Notes: generated by a model from the letters alone, not told the origin. DNA of 64,000 nucleotides from Massiliimalia timonensis (GCF_900186585.1 NZ_FYDD01000004.1:868001-932000), one strand, 5' to 3'; counted from the stretch's first letter, positions 37,614 through 45,887 are shown. A program made the numbers and translations.

Positions 37614-38510
37614 ATGATTATCGATCAAGCTTCATACGATAGTTACAAATCCATGGATCATAACCTAATTGTTAATATTCTCGAAACTTCGGTGTCTGTT
37701 TATAATGTAAGTGCCCCAACACCTAGACAAATTGATCGGGTCCGTTTTAAAAATCCGAGTGTAGCATGTTTTACGCCCAGCAATCAACTGCTGGGCGTAA
37801 GGGATACCAGCGGCCGGATTTTAGTGTATGACCTTAAGAAGCAAGAGATCATCGTAAAGCAAAAACAGGTGAAGGCCGAGGAAGGCTCTGATCTTTACTT
37901 TTTAGATGAAAATACGTTGTTTTTCTCGGATTGGGCCGGAAAGGTATATATTTTCTCAATTTTTCCTCCAACTTTAAAAACTATTTATGACTTTAAGGAT
38001 AGACATATGAATGTTTCAAGCCTGGTGAAAACTCAAGATAATCAATGGATTTTATTTGGCTATGTCGGAGACGGGTATAATAATAGCATAAAAACAGAAA
38101 TTTATTTATTAAATCTTGATAATGGAACATTAAAAAAAGAACTATTACAGCGGTTTTCTCAAGATATTTACACTCTTTCTTACTCGGAGGATTCCAATCA
38201 TAATATATATTTCACCGCGGAGGAAGAAGACAAGATTTATTTTTTTAATATATTAAATAAATCTATCAAAATCTTTACTACTTTGGACATGGAAGAAGAT
38301 TTGGGAAGCGCTATTAGGTTAGTTCTTTCACCTTTTTCCCCACATTTAGCAGTAGTATTCGATCCAGAAGTGAGAATATATCATTTGAAAACCAAGGAAG
38401 TTTTTTTTACTTTTAAGGGGAAGTCTCTTATGAATTTACAGTTTTTAACAAATAATCGCATTTGGATAGGAAGCGAAAGCAAAATTTATATTCTGGATTT
38501 ACCGGTCTAA
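37614..38510 (+). CDS. Predicted beta-propeller protein in the immunity array
   Basis: 298 aa, no signal peptide. Repeating ~40-residue blade-like units (RILVYDLKKQEII, KVYIFSIFPPTLK, EIYLLNLDNGTLK, KIYFFNILNKSIK, EVRIYHLKTKEVF, KIYILDLPV) suggest a WD40-like propeller. AGAAGGAGATAATT precedes the ATG. It follows an RHS remnant, so an immunity role is plausible, but a cytoplasmic propeller immunity is unusual and other roles remain open. Confidence 0.5.
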   Translation: MIIDQASYDSYKSMDHNLIVNILETSVSVYNVSAPTPRQIDRVRFKNPSVACFTPSNQLLGVRDTSGRILVYDLKKQEIIVKQKQVKAEEGSDLYFLDENTLFFSDWAGKVYIFSIFPPTLKTIYDFKDRHMNVSSLVKTQDNQWILFGYVGDGYNNSIKTEIYLLNLDNGTLKKELLQRFSQDIYTLSYSEDSNHNIYFTAEEEDKIYFFNILNKSIKIFTTLDMEEDLGSAIRLVLSPFSPHLAVVFDPEVRIYHLKTKEVFFTFKGKSLMNLQFLTNNRIWIGSESKIYILDLPV

Positions 38511-38526
38511 AATAATAACTCCTTCA

Positions 38527-38627
38527 CAATAAGCGTGGAAATAAAGCTAAAGGATATTTATTATCCACATTACCATGTTTACCGGTTGGGAGTCGACGGA
38601 CATAGTTTTTTTATTCAAAGGGGATAA
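38527..38627 (+). pseudogene. HYHVY toxin tip remnant, copy 2 (frameshifted)
   Basis: Matches 33333-33431 almost base for base, except for a 4-bp insertion within GGATATTTATTATCC that breaks the reading frame before the HYHVY motif. Ends at the same stop codon. Confidence 0.55.
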
Positions 38628-38852
38628 CCACAAAACATTATTCAAAATAAAAAAGCATTTATTTACATTTTAGGATTTTGGAATGATAAATCTATTTTCG
38701 GAGGGATACATACCGTAGCTGTGAAATGCGTAAAAAAGACCAGAAAAGGATTATATAACATGCATGGAAATGACACTAGAGTTCGTTCATACAATAGCTT
38801 TGAACAAATCGTAGGAAAAGGAAATCTAATAGTGGCATATGAGGTACATTAA
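38628..38852 (+). pseudogene. Toxin tip remnant ending GNLIVAYEVH, in frame after copy 2
   Basis: Directly after the stop of the HYHVY remnant, the same frame is open for 74 codons: AFIYILGFWNDKSIFGGIHT, AVKCVKKTRKGLYNMHGNDT, NSFEQIVGKGNLIVAYEVH, stop at 38850. The G-x-H-T context and NMHGND resemble the His-containing half of papain-like or C39-like cysteine peptidase tips (tentative). The Cys half would lie upstream and is missing. It ends 11 bp before two paralogous immunity-like genes. Confidence 0.45.
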
Positions 38853-38863
38853 TAGGAGATATT

Positions 38864-39436
38864 ATGATGAAAAAGCGAATCATGATTTCAATAGTCTCAT
38901 TGGTTATAGTTCTGATGGGTATAGGACTTTTTCATGTTTATGATAGGGCATATAGTCGCAATTATACACTGAAAGATTACACTTTTTTATCTAAGAGAAA
39001 ATATATTGGAACTACTTGGCATTTAGATGGCCTGAATTTGGATTTTCAAGTAGTTACTCGAGAGGAAGGTGAAAAGGTCATGAAAGATGAAATGGATCTT
39101 TTGCCCGAAGGGACAGTAGCAACTGTTGGCTACATGAAAATAAAAAATAAGAATAGGCCTGTGTATCTAACGATGGGGTACGGTGATACCTTTTCCATAT
39201 GTAGTCTTGTCACATTGAATAATCAATCCATTTGGGAAGATATGTGGGAAGATATTTGGCATACTGATAATGAACCATTTATTTGGGAACTTTTGAGAGG
39301 TTCTGTTCAGCAGAAAGACGATAATACTTACCAACTAACACTGGAGAATATAAACATGTTGGATGATGAATATCCCGAATCCAAAGAATGGGAACAATTG
39401 ATCGGAAAAAAGTTAGAACTAAGACGGGTGGAATGA
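38864..39436 (+). CDS. Immunity-like protein, paralog 1
   Basis: 190 aa. N-terminal membrane anchor (~7-25), then RKYIGTTWHLDGLNLDFQV, and at the C-terminus PESKEWEQLIGKKLELRRVE. AGGAG precedes the ATG. Tandem paralog of the next gene; both follow a toxin tip remnant. Extracytoplasmic topology expected. Confidence 0.5.
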   Translation: MMKKRIMISIVSLVIVLMGIGLFHVYDRAYSRNYTLKDYTFLSKRKYIGTTWHLDGLNLDFQVVTREEGEKVMKDEMDLLPEGTVATVGYMKIKNKNRPVYLTMGYGDTFSICSLVTLNNQSIWEDMWEDIWHTDNEPFIWELLRGSVQQKDDNTYQLTLENINMLDDEYPESKEWEQLIGKKLELRRVE

Positions 39437-39455
39437 GGAACAGAGGTGTCCAATT

Positions 39456-40010
39456 ATGAAACATAAACTGTCAACCAAATGCGTTATACTTATATCGGTA
39501 ATAAGTTCAGTAGTTGTATTGGCAATCTTGTTTGCGATTGTGTATAAAATTGATCAGTATAAGGAAGAGGAACCTTTGCTGTCAAAAGAAGAATACATCG
39601 GTTCTACGTGGCATTTAGATGGGTTGGATTTGGATTTTTATGTCTATAGTGCTGACGATGCATCTTCAATTATAAAATATTGTGATCGTGATGCAGCGGC
39701 CATATGTTATATGAAAATAGATGGTAAATTAAGACCAGTAGAATTATCTGGTGTTACTCCTCCTTTCCACAGGTTTATTATTACAGCCATTCCCAATCTA
39801 AACCCTCAAGATTGGGAAAATTATCATAGAACGGAATCGGAAACAGGCCAAATTGATCCCACAGCACTTGAGTTTATATCAGGTGATTTTGTCAAAAAAT
39901 CCAACAATCTCTTTGTCTTAACGATTGAATATACAGGAATGAATTATCTTGAATCCAAAGAATGGGAACAACTGATCGGAAAGAAGTTAGAACTAAGGCG
40001 GGTGGAATAA
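39456..40010 (+). CDS. Immunity-like protein, paralog 2
   Basis: 184 aa. Same plan as the preceding gene: N-terminal helix, EEYIGSTWHLDGLDLDFYV, a divergent middle, and the nearly identical end ESKEWEQLIGKKLELRRVE. The 3' ~60 bp are almost identical at DNA level, showing recent duplication or gene conversion. Confidence 0.5.
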   Translation: MKHKLSTKCVILISVISSVVVLAILFAIVYKIDQYKEEEPLLSKEEYIGSTWHLDGLDLDFYVYSADDASSIIKYCDRDAAAICYMKIDGKLRPVELSGVTPPFHRFIITAIPNLNPQDWENYHRTESETGQIDPTALEFISGDFVKKSNNLFVLTIEYTGMNYLESKEWEQLIGKKLELRRVE

Positions 40011-40037
40011 AATCTAAAAATCATTTGATTTCTCATC

Positions 40038-40286
40038 ATGTGTCACCACATACAACTTACCCGACGAAATGGGATTACTCATCTCAATTATTTACATTGC
40101 GTAGAAGACTATAGTTACACTCACTCTAACGGAGAGGCATATCAGGTCATCGAGGATCTCAATTCCCATACGTTGATCAATATGTATGGAAAAGATGACG
40201 GCAAAAACATTTATTATCAGGAAGGCTTTGTAGATCCTAATAAAATTTACTGGATCGATAATGACACCTTAGAAATTGACGTATAA
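40038..40286 (+). pseudogene. Fragment of a further immunity-like gene
   Basis: 82 codons; only the C-terminal half looks like folded protein, with YYQEGFVDPNKIYWIDNDTL resembling the end of DUF5412-type proteins (tentative). No ribosome site at the ATG. Likely a 5'-truncated or frameshifted remnant. Confidence 0.35.
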
Positions 40287-40346
40287 AAATAAATCCGTCG
40301 TTCTCGGTCTATGATTACCGTATCCATTTCCAGAAAGGTATCTGTC

Positions 40347-41138
40347 ATGAAACAAATTGTAGCGCAAAGTCGACAAATTCTTAAAAATAACATCCAACCA
40401 ATTTTCAAATTGGTTGGATGTTATATCCTGTGGGTTATTCTAATAAGATTACTAAATTTTTCAATAACGTATTTGCTGTATATTCCTACTCCATCGATTT
40501 TAGATGAGTTTACCTTGTCCAGTAATATTTTTATAGATCCATTTCTTGAGTTTTTCTATTTTTTATCATTCATAGGATTGCGGTATGCTTTGACAAAAAA
40601 TAAATTTAACCCCAAAAACATTTTTAGATTTTATCGAATTATACGAGCAAAGAAATATATTATTCCATACCTATTTGGGGCAATCCCTTTATTTATTGTA
40701 AAGTTGTTTTCCGCAATTTTGGGGATATATATTTCACAGTATTTGGAAATGTATATTGGGTTTATTTTCGATTCCTACTGGATATTCTTCGGGCTGAGAG
40801 CTATCTTTTTAATTTTTATGTATCCATTGCTCTTTATTTTTGTGCAAGTTGAATTAGAAACTGGTAAGAAAACACTGAGAAAAAAACTAAATATCTCTTG
40901 TTATATTTATAAGCGATGTTGGATAGACTTTTTAAAATTATGGGTCAGATTCTGGCCTTGGATTTTAGGGATGATTGTAGTGTCGTTCATTGTTTTATAT
41001 ACTACAAATTCATACTATTATTTTGAGATATGCCTTTATCCTTTAATGGGTGGTGCAGGCATATATGTATTGCCATTGTTACAATTATCGCAAGCACAGA
41101 TTATTGCAGATCGAATTATAAACTCTGGTAATAGATGA
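40347..41138 (+). CDS. Multi-helix membrane protein of unknown function
   Basis: 263 aa with about six hydrophobic segments. The ATG at 40347 follows AGAAAGG; a 12-codon extension upstream lacks a ribosome site. A perfect 16-bp inverted repeat (40389-40404 with 40407-40422) lies inside the coding sequence at codons ~15-26, immediately before the first membrane helix. Last gene of the immunity-like array; its role is unknown. Confidence 0.5.
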   Translation: MKQIVAQSRQILKNNIQPIFKLVGCYILWVILIRLLNFSITYLLYIPTPSILDEFTLSSNIFIDPFLEFFYFLSFIGLRYALTKNKFNPKNIFRFYRIIRAKKYIIPYLFGAIPLFIVKLFSAILGIYISQYLEMYIGFIFDSYWIFFGLRAIFLIFMYPLLFIFVQVELETGKKTLRKKLNISCYIYKRCWIDFLKLWVRFWPWILGMIVVSFIVLYTTNSYYYFEICLYPLMGGAGIYVLPLLQLSQAQIIADRIINSGNR

Positions 41139-41169
41139 TAGACAAGATATTTTTATAGTAGAGATGTGA

Positions 41170-41220
41170 AATATGATTCAGAGAGGTGGGACAAATTGGA
41201 CCACCTCTCTGAATCATATT
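41170..41220. repeat. Palindrome with degenerate GGGACAA core, copy 2
   Basis: Perfect 20-bp arms (41170-41189 with 41201-41220) around an 11-nt loop, GACAAATTGGA. The inner core is a mutated version of GGGACAA-N-TTGTCCC. Confidence 0.7.
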
Positions 41221-41232
41221 TCCGAAAAAACA

Positions 41233-41253
41233 ACTGGGACAATTTGTCCCAGT
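41233..41253. repeat. Palindrome GGGACAA-N-TTGTCCC, copy 3
   Basis: 10-nt arms ACTGGGACAA / TTGTCCCAGT with a 1-nt centre, 12 bp after copy 2. Both lie downstream of the replication genes on the minus strand. Confidence 0.7.
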
Positions 41254-41377
41254 ACCTGCATTGAAACCATACAGTTAAATAATCGACCGGAATCATCGAC
41301 ACCTAAGATAGTTGAGAGATATATATTAGAAATAATATATATCTCTTTCAGTATGATTTGCGTTTAAAAAATAAATG

Positions 41378-41887
41378 TCAACAACCCGGACAGGAAAAGG
41401 CGGCAATCTCTAATTCACGCTGGCTGACAAAGTTATAGATCAAGGATTTTAAATAGGCTGTTTTATGGCGCACTGATCCCCAGGACACGGAATTTCTAAT
41501 ATGGTCTGCTAAGTCTAATATACAGTTGGTGTCAACGCTGGAGAGAGTGTCTAAAAGATGAATCGCTGAATGGTAGCAGCCGTTTATTTTTGTGCTGTCA
41601 CTGACGGACATTTCCGCTACGGAACGTACTAACTGATCGACGATAGGAAGCTGTTCCGGGCAGGCATATGTAAAATAATTGTAGTCTATCTGTTTTTTGA
41701 TCTTCTCAATACCTGATTCTTGAATCGTCAGGATAGGTTTTTGTGCAAACTCTTTTTTCATAGCGGCCAGTTTCTTTTCCAGAGCCGCTAATTTCGATTG
41801 TTTTACTTTAATGGAAGTGTTGATTTTCTTTAAGTATTCCCGCCGTTTTTGAGCCAAGACTTTTTTAGCTTCTTTTGCTTTTTTCAC
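41378..41887 (-). CDS. DUF6017-like replication accessory protein
   Basis: 169 aa. Lys-rich coiled-coil N-terminus (~1-50), then QIDYNYFTYACPEQLPIVDQ and VRHKTAYLKSLIYNFVSQRE, resembling the DUF6017 domain that usually forms the C-terminal part of RepA_N initiators. Here it is a separate gene with its own GTG start after GAGGAAAAT, 15 bp after the RepA_N gene, so the initiator appears split. Confidence 0.6.
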   Translation of the reverse strand: MKKAKEAKKVLAQKRREYLKKINTSIKVKQSKLAALEKKLAAMKKEFAQKPILTIQESGIEKIKKQIDYNYFTYACPEQLPIVDQLVRSVAEMSVSDSTKINGCYHSAIHLLDTLSSVDTNCILDLADHIRNSVSWGSVRHKTAYLKSLIYNFVSQRELEIAAFSCPGC

Positions 41888-41902
41888 ATTTTCCTCGTTC
41901 CG

Positions 41903-42256
41903 TTAAGATTCTATCGGCATTTTCACATAGATGATGTTTGCCCGTTTTCCACGCTGCTGAACTTCTTCAATCAAATCCGCTGATACCAGTTCCTTAAATA
42001 CTTTGCCGGAAGTATTCAAGACGCAGCCTAAAATCTTTGCAGCTTCTTCACGGCTGAAAAAAATATATGCCCGTCCTTTAGAATCCAGATAATGATTTTT
42101 TAGGGAAAGCTGTATACGATCCAAAAGTAAAGCGTATAGATATTTTGAATTGATTGATAAATGAGCATATCTCTGACTATAGATCAAAGTATTCGGAATC
42201 TGTGTGAAACAAGTTGTATATTCTTTTTTATAAGTAAAGTAATTTTTATTTTTCAT
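41903..42256 (-). CDS. RepA_N-type replication initiator, N-terminal domain only
   Basis: 117 aa. FTQIPNTLIYSQRYAHLS, LYALLLDRIQLSLKNHYLD, GRAYIFFSREEAAKILGC and FKELVSADLIEEVQQRGKR are the winged-helix domain found at the start of RepA initiators of Firmicute plasmids and integrative elements. Full initiators are ~250-350 aa; the C-terminal portion is the separate 41378 gene. A 19-bp-arm GGGACAA palindrome lies 61 bp upstream and may be its control site or part of an origin. Confidence 0.75.
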   Translation of the reverse strand: MKNKNYFTYKKEYTTCFTQIPNTLIYSQRYAHLSINSKYLYALLLDRIQLSLKNHYLDSKGRAYIFFSREEAAKILGCVLNTSGKVFKELVSADLIEEVQQRGKRANIIYVKMPIES

Positions 42257-42316
42257 TATATCTTCTAAAGGGTGATGGAATGGCTATTTCATCCCCCTTT
42301 TTTCTGCCCAAATGTA

Positions 42317-42355
42317 AAAAAGCAAGGTGGGACAATTTGTCCCACCTTGCTTTTT
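42317..42355. repeat. Palindrome GGGACAA-N-TTGTCCC, copy 4 (longest)
   Basis: Perfect 19-nt arms (42317-42335 with 42337-42355), A-run in and T-run out, so it can also act as a bidirectional terminator between the relaxase and repA genes. The remaining 42356-42538 holds nothing recognised. Confidence 0.75.
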
Positions 42356-42538
42356 GTTCCGTGCTAGAATCTAACTGGAACAAAATGTTTCAGCTAATGC
42401 GATATATCCATAGAAGGATTTGACTCCAATTGGTGATAAGCCTTTTGATTTAGTTTTCGTTGTTTTCCCTCGGTCTGTAATGCGTTTTTGATTCCATTTA
42501 AACACCCGGGCAGCCCTGAAATATGTGCAGCACTTTGT

Positions 42539-43586
42539 TTATGGCCATGCTTGCGGGGCAGGGGAGTGGATGATTTTTGAATATTCCCTCATTTCCTTTA
42601 AAATGGCGTTTCCCATTCTTTGATAAAAGTCATTCATTTTGTTTTTCGCATAATCATCAGCCTTGCTGTTTTCTCCATACGCTTCTTTGAATGTTTCCTG
42701 TTCCCGCACTAACAGACGCTGGTATTCGGCAAATTCCTTTTGATAATAAATCCTGACGAATGCCCGCGTCATATCGTCGATCTCATTCTGAAACGGCTTC
42801 ATGGCATTCATGTTGTAAAACCATTTACGCCGATCTGCGGGCAGCTTACAGTATAGTTTTACAAAACGCCTTGCCAGCTCCGGGTGTTCAAAAGACCAAA
42901 CAGAATTTTTCCCTCGAATGATTTTGTTTCTAATGATTTCGTCCATCATCTCCCGGTCTGCCTGAAGAATCGTATTCACTACCTTGCTTTTCATCGCCCG
43001 TCTGGTTTTTTGTGAGATAGTACCTTGAGGCCGAAGCTTACCATTGATATTCCGTTTTTTCCGGGTTGGATTCGGCTCTACCGTTGCGACATGGATATGG
43101 ATATTGTCTGTATTGTAATGAACCGAAGCGCTCCATAAACCGGACATACTCATATCCTCCTGATCCAGCATGGTTTTCATCATTGCTCTGGTACATTCCC
43201 GCATTTTGTTTTCGTCTAATGTTTTTGTAACCGGATCATAACCCCCCCATTTTGGCTAAATAGCGGTTGTCAAAAGAGATTACCGTCTGCCATATGATCG
43301 AATTGTTATCAAATGCCTTTTTAAACAGTTCCTTTATTTTCTGTTTTTGTTCCTTGGATAGGGAATCCTGCTGTGCGGTAAAAAGCGCCCCCATCTTTTC
43401 CGGGTTATCCATATAATCGTTATCCAGGGAAAATTCGTTAAAATGCTGCTTTCGTACCGCCTCATCACGATCTAAATAATCAATGTAGCTTTCAAAGGCT
43501 TTTTCATCTTTCTTTTGCAGGGTTTTGTCTATAAAACGGGTTTTGACAATGATCCCCGCCTTTATATCATTACTTTGCTTCATCAT
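42539..43586 (-). pseudogene. MobP-type relaxase, split by a frameshift at a G7 run
   Basis: The N-terminal part (43586 down to 43245) reads GIIVKTRFIDKTL and WQTVISFDNRYLAKMGG, then hits TGA. The second part carries SASVHYNTDNIHIHVATVEP, the HxH metal-binding motif of relaxases. Removing one G from the seven-base run (43242-43248 on the + strand) fuses the two as KMGGYDPVTKTLDENKM, giving ~349 aa. It would nick oriT and pilot the strand. It overlaps the 43570 gene upstream. Whether the frameshift is real, phase-variable or an assembly error is open. Confidence 0.8.
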
Positions 43587-44022
43587 CTAAATCATCTTCC
43601 GGATTGTAATTTCCATATTTGTTTTTCACCGCTATGTCTTTTAAAAATTCAGATAGATTCATCTGTGATTGCTGCAAGGCAGAGGATTGGAAATCCTTGT
43701 CTTTAAAGGACGGGGCAGGGGGGACATTCTGGTTAATGCAAATCATATTTAATAAGTCTACCACCAGAAACAGCATACGCCGTTGTTCGTTGCTGTATTT
43801 CTTAATTAGATCTAGTTCGTGATGAAGATCAACTAATTCCAATTTCATGGATTCCATAATATCATGGTTATCATAATAGAACTTAATACACATGCGGACA
43901 GCAGCCGAATCGTTATATAACTCTGTGTCACGGCTTAGTTCTTGAAGTGTCTGCCAAACCCCGGCGGTAAGTGTCAAAGTTTTTTTAATCGCCTTATCGG
44001 ATAATCTGACGGATTGCGCCAT
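43570..44022 (-). CDS. Mobilization accessory protein
   Basis: 150 aa. The N-terminus (SVRLSDKAIKKTLTLTAGVW) could be a ribbon-helix-helix-like DNA-binding segment; the middle is a helical, probably coiled-coil region. The ATG at 44022 is preferred over a TTG 9 bp earlier. Its 3' end overlaps the relaxase gene by 17 bp, so it probably belongs to the relaxosome operon. Family not identified. Confidence 0.5.
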   Translation of the reverse strand: MAQSVRLSDKAIKKTLTLTAGVWQTLQELSRDTELYNDSAAVRMCIKFYYDNHDIMESMKLELVDLHHELDLIKKYSNEQRRMLFLVVDLLNMICINQNVPPAPSFKDKDFQSSALQQSQMNLSEFLKDIAVKNKYGNYNPEDDLDDEAK

Positions 44023-44027
44023 GTATC

Positions 44028-44300
44028 TCAACCTTTCTTTTCTACTTCATTTATTTGTTGCAGTATCGTTTGATTGGTTTTTACAGCCTGTTCCAATACA
44101 AGATTGGTTTCTTTCATCATCTCGATCACGCCGCTGTACATGCGTTCATATTTGCTTTCCAGCTGGACCAGCCCTTCCATCATGGCGATCTGATCCAGCC
44201 ATTCGCATAGAAGCTGATTCCGGCTGATCCCTTTTTTGTGCGCCAGTTCGTCGATATGGCAGACTGTAGCAGCGTTCAAATTGCGGATTTTGATTTCCAT
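44028..44300 (-). CDS. Ribbon-helix-helix mobilization protein (MobC-like role)
   Basis: 90 aa from the ATG at 44300, after AAAGGAGAA. MEIKIRNLNAATVCHIDELA followed by KKGISRNQLLCEWLDQIA is a ribbon-helix-helix/Arc-like DNA-binding domain. The C-terminal half is a coiled coil. First gene of the run 44300-42539 (RHH, accessory, relaxase) and directly next to the candidate oriT, which it would bind (inference). Confidence 0.65.
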   Translation of the reverse strand: MEIKIRNLNAATVCHIDELAHKKGISRNQLLCEWLDQIAMMEGLVQLESKYERMYSGVIEMMKETNLVLEQAVKTNQTILQQINEVEKKG

Positions 44301-44440
44301 ATTTCTCCTTTCCTTGTGCGGAGCACAAATTTCTTTTTTGGCAACTTTTTTCTTGTAAATTGCAAAGAAAAAAGTTGAAAGAGCATAAGGGAAACCTGTC
44401 CCCATTTTCAATGTGGAGTTCGGCAGTGCCGAACGTTATC
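44301..44440 (-). other. Candidate origin of transfer (oriT)
   Basis: A non-coding stretch rich in inverted repeats directly upstream of the RHH-relaxase genes: CAACTTTTTTCTT (44342-44354) with its exact complement at 44365-44377; GTTCGGCA-G-TGCCGAAC (44418-44434); and TTGTGC-GGA-GCACAA near 44314. Position and structure fit a relaxase/RHH target. No nic site is assigned. Confidence 0.5.
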
Positions 44441-44466
44441 ATGGGTACAGATATTCTTTAAAGTAT

Positions 44467-44712
44467 CTATTGAAGCAATACCAACTTTTTAACGTATTTC
44501 ATGGTGATACCATATTCAGCCAGTTTTTGTAGTTGTTCTGTGTTCAGCTTGGTGACATCCTCTTGAGTAATACTTTCTTCTGGTTGTAGATCCGTTGATT
44601 CCAGATCGGGACTTGCAAAATCCCGATTCACAGAACGAGAATTGAAGTACAAAGAACCGCCTAGAATCACGATCAAAATAATAAATGCAAAAACAGTACG
44701 TTTCTTATTCAT
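44467..44712 (-). CDS. Small single-helix membrane protein
   Basis: 81 aa: one N-terminal membrane helix (~8-24), then an acidic, probably helical tail (QEDVTKLNTEQLQKLAEYGI). Lies between the oriT candidate and the conjugation-gene fragments. Function unknown. Confidence 0.45.
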   Translation of the reverse strand: MNKKRTVFAFIILIVILGGSLYFNSRSVNRDFASPDLESTDLQPEESITQEDVTKLNTEQLQKLAEYGITMKYVKKLVLLQ

Positions 44713-44721
44713 TTTATTTCC

Positions 44722-45364
44722 TCACTTATGGCAAATAGTTTTTAGGGTCCTGACTGTATCCGCCGTGTTCCTGCGCCCATGGAATAAAGCCCGTCCAAAG
44801 TTGTATGCCTGCAAAGTCAAATTGAGATTATCCACATCATTTATTCCCGTACACCCCGATTTTTTGATACAATCACTGAAATAATGGATACTGACTTGTA
44901 TGGAATATTCTTGAATTTGTAATAGCGTTTGGCCTTCTAGGAAGGTGTTTTGTATTGTATTTGCATTCACTGGACTGCATAGGGTCGGCGCCAATTCCAC
45001 GAGATTCCTGCATCATAACTGCCAAGATCACATCAATGTAATCTTCTATCCCATATTCTGCCGCATATTGTTCCACTAAGGGGCGATAAGCGAGAACTTC
45101 ATCACTCAAAGCAAAATTACTATCCATGTTTTCCTCATGCTGTGCACCCGCAAAAAACATGGAAATCATGGAAACGATCATCACCATAAACAACAAAAAA
45201 ATCAGCAGCCCGATCAAAACCGGACTGCACCAACCCAACAATTTTTTTGCCCCCTTTTTCAGCCAGCCGGCAGCTGCTTTCCCGCCTTTTGCGGCTGCTT
45301 TCGCTGTTTGTCCGGCAAGCTTTTTGCCAATGTCGGCAGAGGGATTGTGATTGTCATTTCCCAA
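44722..45364 (-). pseudogene. CwlT-type cell-wall hydrolase (Tn916 Orf14-like), frameshifted and truncated
   Basis: The first frame has a linker, one membrane helix (PVLIGLLIFLLFMVMIVSMI) and the lysozyme-like domain YRPLVEQYAAEYGIEDYIDV, then VMMQESRG with the catalytic Glu. The frame breaks near 44960. A second frame continues YFSDCIKKSGCTGINDVDNL and LTLQAYNFG, then loses homology. The NlpC/P60 half is missing. A TTG start at 45364 is assumed. Such hydrolases open the wall for conjugation. Confidence 0.7.
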
Positions 45365-45396
45365 CAATATGCCTTCCTTCCACCGTAAAATATAAA

Positions 45397-45639
45397 TCAA
45401 GCGCCGCCGGAGAACAATGCCAGTTCTTCCTCGCTCACTAAGACGTTCATACGCAAGCTGGACAGCCCGTTTATGATCATCAGACATTCGCCCTGGGAAA
45501 ATTTCGGGACATCTTCTAAATCATTGTCCGGTATCTCTCCACGGAACGCAAGCCGTAACGTATCATAGTATTCTGCGTCCTGTTTGAAGACAAATTTATA
45601 CTGCGCCAGTGTAAACAGGATTTTGATAGAATCTATCCC
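45397..45639 (-). pseudogene. C-terminal fragment of a VirB4/TraE-type conjugation ATPase
   Basis: The frame reads IDSIKILFTLAQYKFVFKQD, then LRLAFRGEIPDNDLEDVPKF and NVLVSEEELALFSGGA before a TGA, typical of the extreme C-terminus of conjugative ATPases upstream of cwlT in Tn916-like elements. The 5' ~90% is gone: the sequence joins directly to the ParA-like fragment near 45639, a deletion junction. Confidence 0.6.
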
Positions 45640-45887
45640 GGCCTAACTGCTTCTTCCAGCCGGGGAATATATGATGTAAAAATCAAATCCCCATAACTCT
45701 CTTTTAACGCCTCCGTTACTTTCCGGTTGGTTAGCGTGTTCCGGTACATCGTGACGATGAAGCCCTCGATAATATCTGGCAGCTTATCATTTTGCTTGAT
45801 CAACATCATTTTTTGGATAGTCCCTGGAACACCCTCATAGCACTCCGGCTCCGCCTTTTTTACGGACACCGCATACATTTTACTCAT
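45633..45887 (-). pseudogene. ParA-like partition ATPase fragment
   Basis: 84 codons. Residues ~40-80 (IIEGFIVTMYRNTLTNRKVT then YGDLIFTSYIPR) match the C-terminal part of ParA/Soj ATPases. The first ~38 residues (MSKMYAVSVKKAEPECYEGV) look like a small unrelated N-terminus, so this is a chimera. The expected end after the IPR motif is cut by the junction with the VirB4 fragment. Confidence 0.5.

Noticed and set aside
37446-37628. Minus-strand 60-codon frame
   Set aside because: It overlaps the RHS remnant and the start of the propeller gene and has no coding features.
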